DNA from: DASUPK01 sp963763955
GTDB lineage: Bacteria > Actinomycetota > Thermoleophilia > Solirubrobacterales > 70-9
Direction: 5' to 3'
DNA: 64,000 nucleotides
Assembly (NCBI GenBank): GCA_963763955.1
Contig: CAVXQP010000016.1
Span: 248,001-312,000 of the forward strand
Positions 60,525-64,000 of the stretch are shown here, in pieces. Positions within the stretch are counted from its first letter, which is position 1. Each line of letters opens with the position of its first letter. The notes below the pieces were generated by a model. It ran no database searches, was not told where the DNA came from, and was given only the letters and a program-made list of their open reading frames with translations. The position numbers were made by a program, and so were the translations under genes.

Positions 60525-61837
60525 CTACTTCCTCTTTTTCTTCTTGTGCTTCTTCTTGCGGCAGTTCTTCTTCTTGTGCTTCTTGTGCTTCTTGTCCTTC
60601 TTCGCCGCGGCCGCGTGGTGCTTCTTTCGCTTGTGCTTCTTCTTCTTGCACTTGGTCGGATTCGCCGGGCAGGCCGGCTTCGCGGAGGACGGCGGGCCGA
60701 CGAGCTTGTCCACCAGGTTGCCGTTGGTGACGTAGAGGTTGCAGCTCGCGTCCTCGCCGAAGGACTGGGGGCTGCTGAGGGCCCCGGGAGCACTCTCGGC
60801 CCGGTCGCCACCGGCGAACGGAATGCCGAGCTTGATCGAGCGCAGCTCGCCGGCGCAGAGATCGGCGTAGAGGTAGCGCCCCGCCAGGGCGGGGATCTGG
60901 GTGCCGCGGTAGACGTAGCCGCCCATGATCGCGCAGCCGTGGGCGACGTCGCCGCCGGGGTCTTGGTGCGGGTAGGCGAAGACCGGAAGGGTCGCCCCCG
61001 GGCAGCTCCCGGCGAAGCCCTCGCAGGCCGGCCAGCCGAAGTTGGCGCCGCGCCCGATGGCGGGCGCCGGCGCCAGGTCGATCTCCTCCCAGGTGCCCTC
61101 GCCGACGTCGCCGACGGTCAGATCCCCGGTGGCGGCGTCGAAGGAGAAGCGCCACGGGTTGCGGAACCCCGAGGCCCAGATCTCGTGGCGGGCGGAGCCG
61201 GAGGTCGCGTACGGGTTGCCCGCCGGGATCGAGTAGGCGCCCGGGGTCGCGCCGTGCGGGTCGATCCGCAGGATCTTGCCGTTCAGGAGGCCGAGGTTCG
61301 GGGCGGTCGAGCCGCCCGTGCCGCCGTCCCCGACCGAGATGTAGAGGAGGCCGTCGCCGCCGAATTGGAGCTGGCCTCCGTTGTGGTTGCCGGCCGTCGC
61401 GCTCGGGCGGGTGATCGTCAGGACGGCCGGCGGCTGGCGCCGTCGGCGACGTTCGGATTCGAGCTGGCGTGGAACTCGTCGACGTGGCCGAGCCCGGCCT
61501 GGCCATCGGCGGCCGCGGTCCCCGTGTAGAAGACGTAGAAGAGGCCGTTCTTGGCGTAGTTGGGGTCGAACGCCATCGAGAGCAGGCCGCGCTCGCCCTC
61601 CTCGGTGGTCAGGTCGTGGATGTCGAGGAACTGGCTCTGCACCCCGTCGTGGACGACCTCGATGGTGCCGCCGCGCTCCACCACGAACAGCCGCGGGTCG
61701 CCCGGCGGAGAGGTCATGAAGATCGGGTTGTTGAAGCTCCCGACCGGCTGCAGGGTCGCCGCCCCGGCGCCCTGCGCCGTCGAGAAGAGGCCCACCAGGC
61801 ATCCCGCCGCGAGGGCGATCCAGATCCGCGCTCTCAT
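60525..61837 (-). CDS. PQQ-dependent sugar dehydrogenase-like protein with Lys-rich tail, frameshifted
   Basis: Signal peptide WIALAAGCLVGLFSTAQGAG is followed by the soluble glucose/aldose dehydrogenase propeller: FNNPIFMTSPPGDPRLFVVE, ERGLLSMAFDPNYAKNGLFY, then after a one-base loss at about 61436 (SNPNVADGASRR changing frame before VLTITRPSATAGNHNGGQLQ) GGDGLLYISVGDGG, IWASGFRNPWRFSFDAATGD and PVFAYPHQDPGGDVAHGCAI. Joined length is about 437 residues. The protein ends in an extreme Lys-rich tail (KKDKKHKKHKKKNCRKKKHK), like the trypsin at 41078. Such enzymes oxidise sugars outside the cell with PQQ; no pqq genes are in the window. Confidence 0.85.
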
Positions 61838-61846
61838 CCGCCGGTA

Positions 61847-63328
<1,482 letters not shown>

Positions 63329-63396
63329 GCGGTGGTCGATCTCCTGGGTCGAGGTTTGAGGATGCTCAAGGCTAACGGGGATAGCGTTTTATGCGA

Positions 63397-63429
63397 GGGT
63401 GCTCCGCAGGCAAAGCCGAGGAGCAACCC
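63397..63429. repeat. inverted repeat in the ahcY/arfB divergent region
   Basis: GGGTGCTCC (63397-63405) pairs with GGAGCAACCC (63420-63429) with one bulged A, loop of 14 bases. Located between divergent start codons; an operator or leader hairpin is possible. Confidence 0.45.
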
Positions 63430-63437
63430 GTTCAACG

Positions 63438-63848
63438 ATGATTGAGGGCATCCGGGTCGGCGGGGATACGATCATCCCGCTCGAGGAGATTCAGTTCCGC
63501 GCCAGCCGCTCCTCGGGGCCGGGCGGCCAACACGCGAACGTGACCGCCTCGCGCATCGAGGCGATCTTCGACGTGGAGGCGTCGCAGGCGCTGACGGAAG
63601 AGCAGCGAGAGCTGCTGAGGCGCAAGCTCGGCGATCGAGTCACGGCGGTGGCCCAGGACGCCCGCAGCCAGGCGCGCAACCGTGAGCTGGCGCTCGAGCG
63701 CCTTCGCGAGAAGATCGCCGGCGGGCTGAGGCGCCCCAAGCCGCGGCGTTCGACCAAGCCGTCGCGAGCCGCGAAGGAACAGCGGCTGGAGAACAAGCGG
63801 CGAACCTCCCAGCGCAAGCGCGAACGCCGGCCGCCGACCGACGACTGA
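63438..63848 (+). CDS. arfB: ArfB-type ribosome rescue factor (peptidyl-tRNA hydrolase)
   Basis: The 136 residues start at ATG 63438 (MIEGIRVGGDTIIPLEEIQF). The GGQ motif lies in SSGPGGQHANVTASRIEAIF, which in this family hydrolyses peptidyl-tRNA on stalled ribosomes. The C-terminus is a long basic tail (RRPKPRRSTKPSRAAKEQRL) that inserts into the empty mRNA channel, as in YaeJ/ArfB and mitochondrial ICT1. It lacks the codon-recognition domain of RF1/RF2. With tmRNA and SmpB in the same window, two independent rescue pathways are coded together. Confidence 0.93.
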   Translation: MIEGIRVGGDTIIPLEEIQFRASRSSGPGGQHANVTASRIEAIFDVEASQALTEEQRELLRRKLGDRVTAVAQDARSQARNRELALERLREKIAGGLRRPKPRRSTKPSRAAKEQRLENKRRTSQRKRERRPPTDD

Positions 63849-63856
63849 GCCCCACG

Positions 63857-63893
63857 TGGCGACTTTCCGGTCATCTGGAGGGGTAAGTCGCCA
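63857..63893 (+). terminator. hairpin after arfB
   Basis: TGGCGACTT (63857-63865) and AAGTCGCCA (63885-63893) form a perfect 9-bp stem, 19-base loop. Just after the arfB stop; intrinsic terminator without a U run is likely. Confidence 0.55.
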
Positions 63894-63905
63894 AGCAACC
63901 CACCA

Positions 63906-63942
63906 GCCGATGAGTTGCGAGCTGAATCACGGTCTCATCGGC
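63906..63942. repeat. inverted repeat upstream of the last gene
   Basis: GCCGATGAG (63906-63914) and CTCATCGGC (63934-63942) are perfect 9-bp arms with a 19-base spacer, the same geometry as the preceding hairpin. It sits 27 bases before the next start codon and could be an operator or leader hairpin. Confidence 0.45.
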
Positions 63943-63968
63943 CGAGCAATCGAACCGGAGAGGCCGTG

Positions 63969-64000
63969 ATGACGAAGCTGAGCAGAGAATTCGAGGCGAC
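63969..64000 (+). CDS. start of an unidentified gene, runs off the window
   Basis: ATG 63969 is preceded by GGAGAGG at five bases spacing and reads MTKLSREFEA before the window ends. Too short to identify. Confidence 0.45.
   Translation, partial: MTKLSREFEA

Noticed and set aside
63329..63437. SAH riboswitch upstream of ahcY
   Set aside because: The region contains CTCCTCGG-like words but not the required pseudoknot order; only a simple bulged inverted repeat is visible.

Overview
The window is high-GC DNA with the gene content of an actinobacterium, most likely Thermoleophilia/Solirubrobacterales. This placement is an inference from secreted proteins with Lys-rich tails, split transketolase, MauE/MauA-like genes and the ftsEX-ctpA-rnr-smpB order. 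No rRNA or other phylogenetic marker is present. Genes are tightly packed: many neighbours overlap by TGATG, ATGA, GTGA or TTGA, and convergent genes often meet with fewer than 15 bases between stops.

Layout. 1-3270: MFS exporter, divergent SigJ-like sigma factor, membrane protein, small zinc-ribbon protein and a small TM protein. 3267-12512 (minus): one long co-directional block of kelch protein, LolA-like protein, ABC exporter, response regulator, histidine kinase and a PepSY-like/lipoprotein pair. Part of it is tandemly duplicated (2,031-base period), leaving a truncated second kinase. 12863-20937: secreted YVTN propeller, then a lipoprotein, two MacB-type ATPases, an FtsX-type permease, a response regulator and a kinase. 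20984-23544: small genes, cupin, a broken alpha/beta hydrolase and an MBL-fold protein. 23557-33019: tmRNA, site-2 protease, a long coiled-coil/HhH membrane protein, smpB, RNase R, CtpA, ftsX and ftsE. 33020-33920: no large gene, but hairpins and a candidate structured RNA. 33921-37000: baeRF-like protein and split transketolase. 37143-43254: a degenerate lipoprotein, a methylamine-dehydrogenase-like MauA/MauE-D/CcdA cassette, trypsin and nadA. 43401-51278: mutM, cupin, SnoaL-like pair, nadC, ECF sigma plus ogt, FIST protein, prfB and a methyltransferase. 51321-64000: broken M28 peptidase and cupin, secA, hpf, lipase, comF, a DnaG-like/TM fusion, nucleotidyltransferase, broken intradiol dioxygenase, PQQ sugar dehydrogenase, ahcY, arfB and the start of another gene.

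Functional themes. Ribosome rescue and termination are unusually concentrated: tmRNA, SmpB, RNase R, a baeRF-like protein, RF2 with its programmed frameshift site, short HPF and ArfB. Envelope stress or export is the second theme: two two-component systems next to ABC exporters and lipoproteins, FtsEX, CtpA, S2P and SecA. The least explained items are the MauA/MauE-D/CcdA-propeller operon, the DnaG-like/TM fusion, the HhH coiled-coil protein and the structured leader near 33.5 kb.

Caution: about a dozen genes carry single-base frameshifts and three carry internal losses of catalytic segments. At least some of these, such as the one in transketolase, are probably assembly or sequencing errors.
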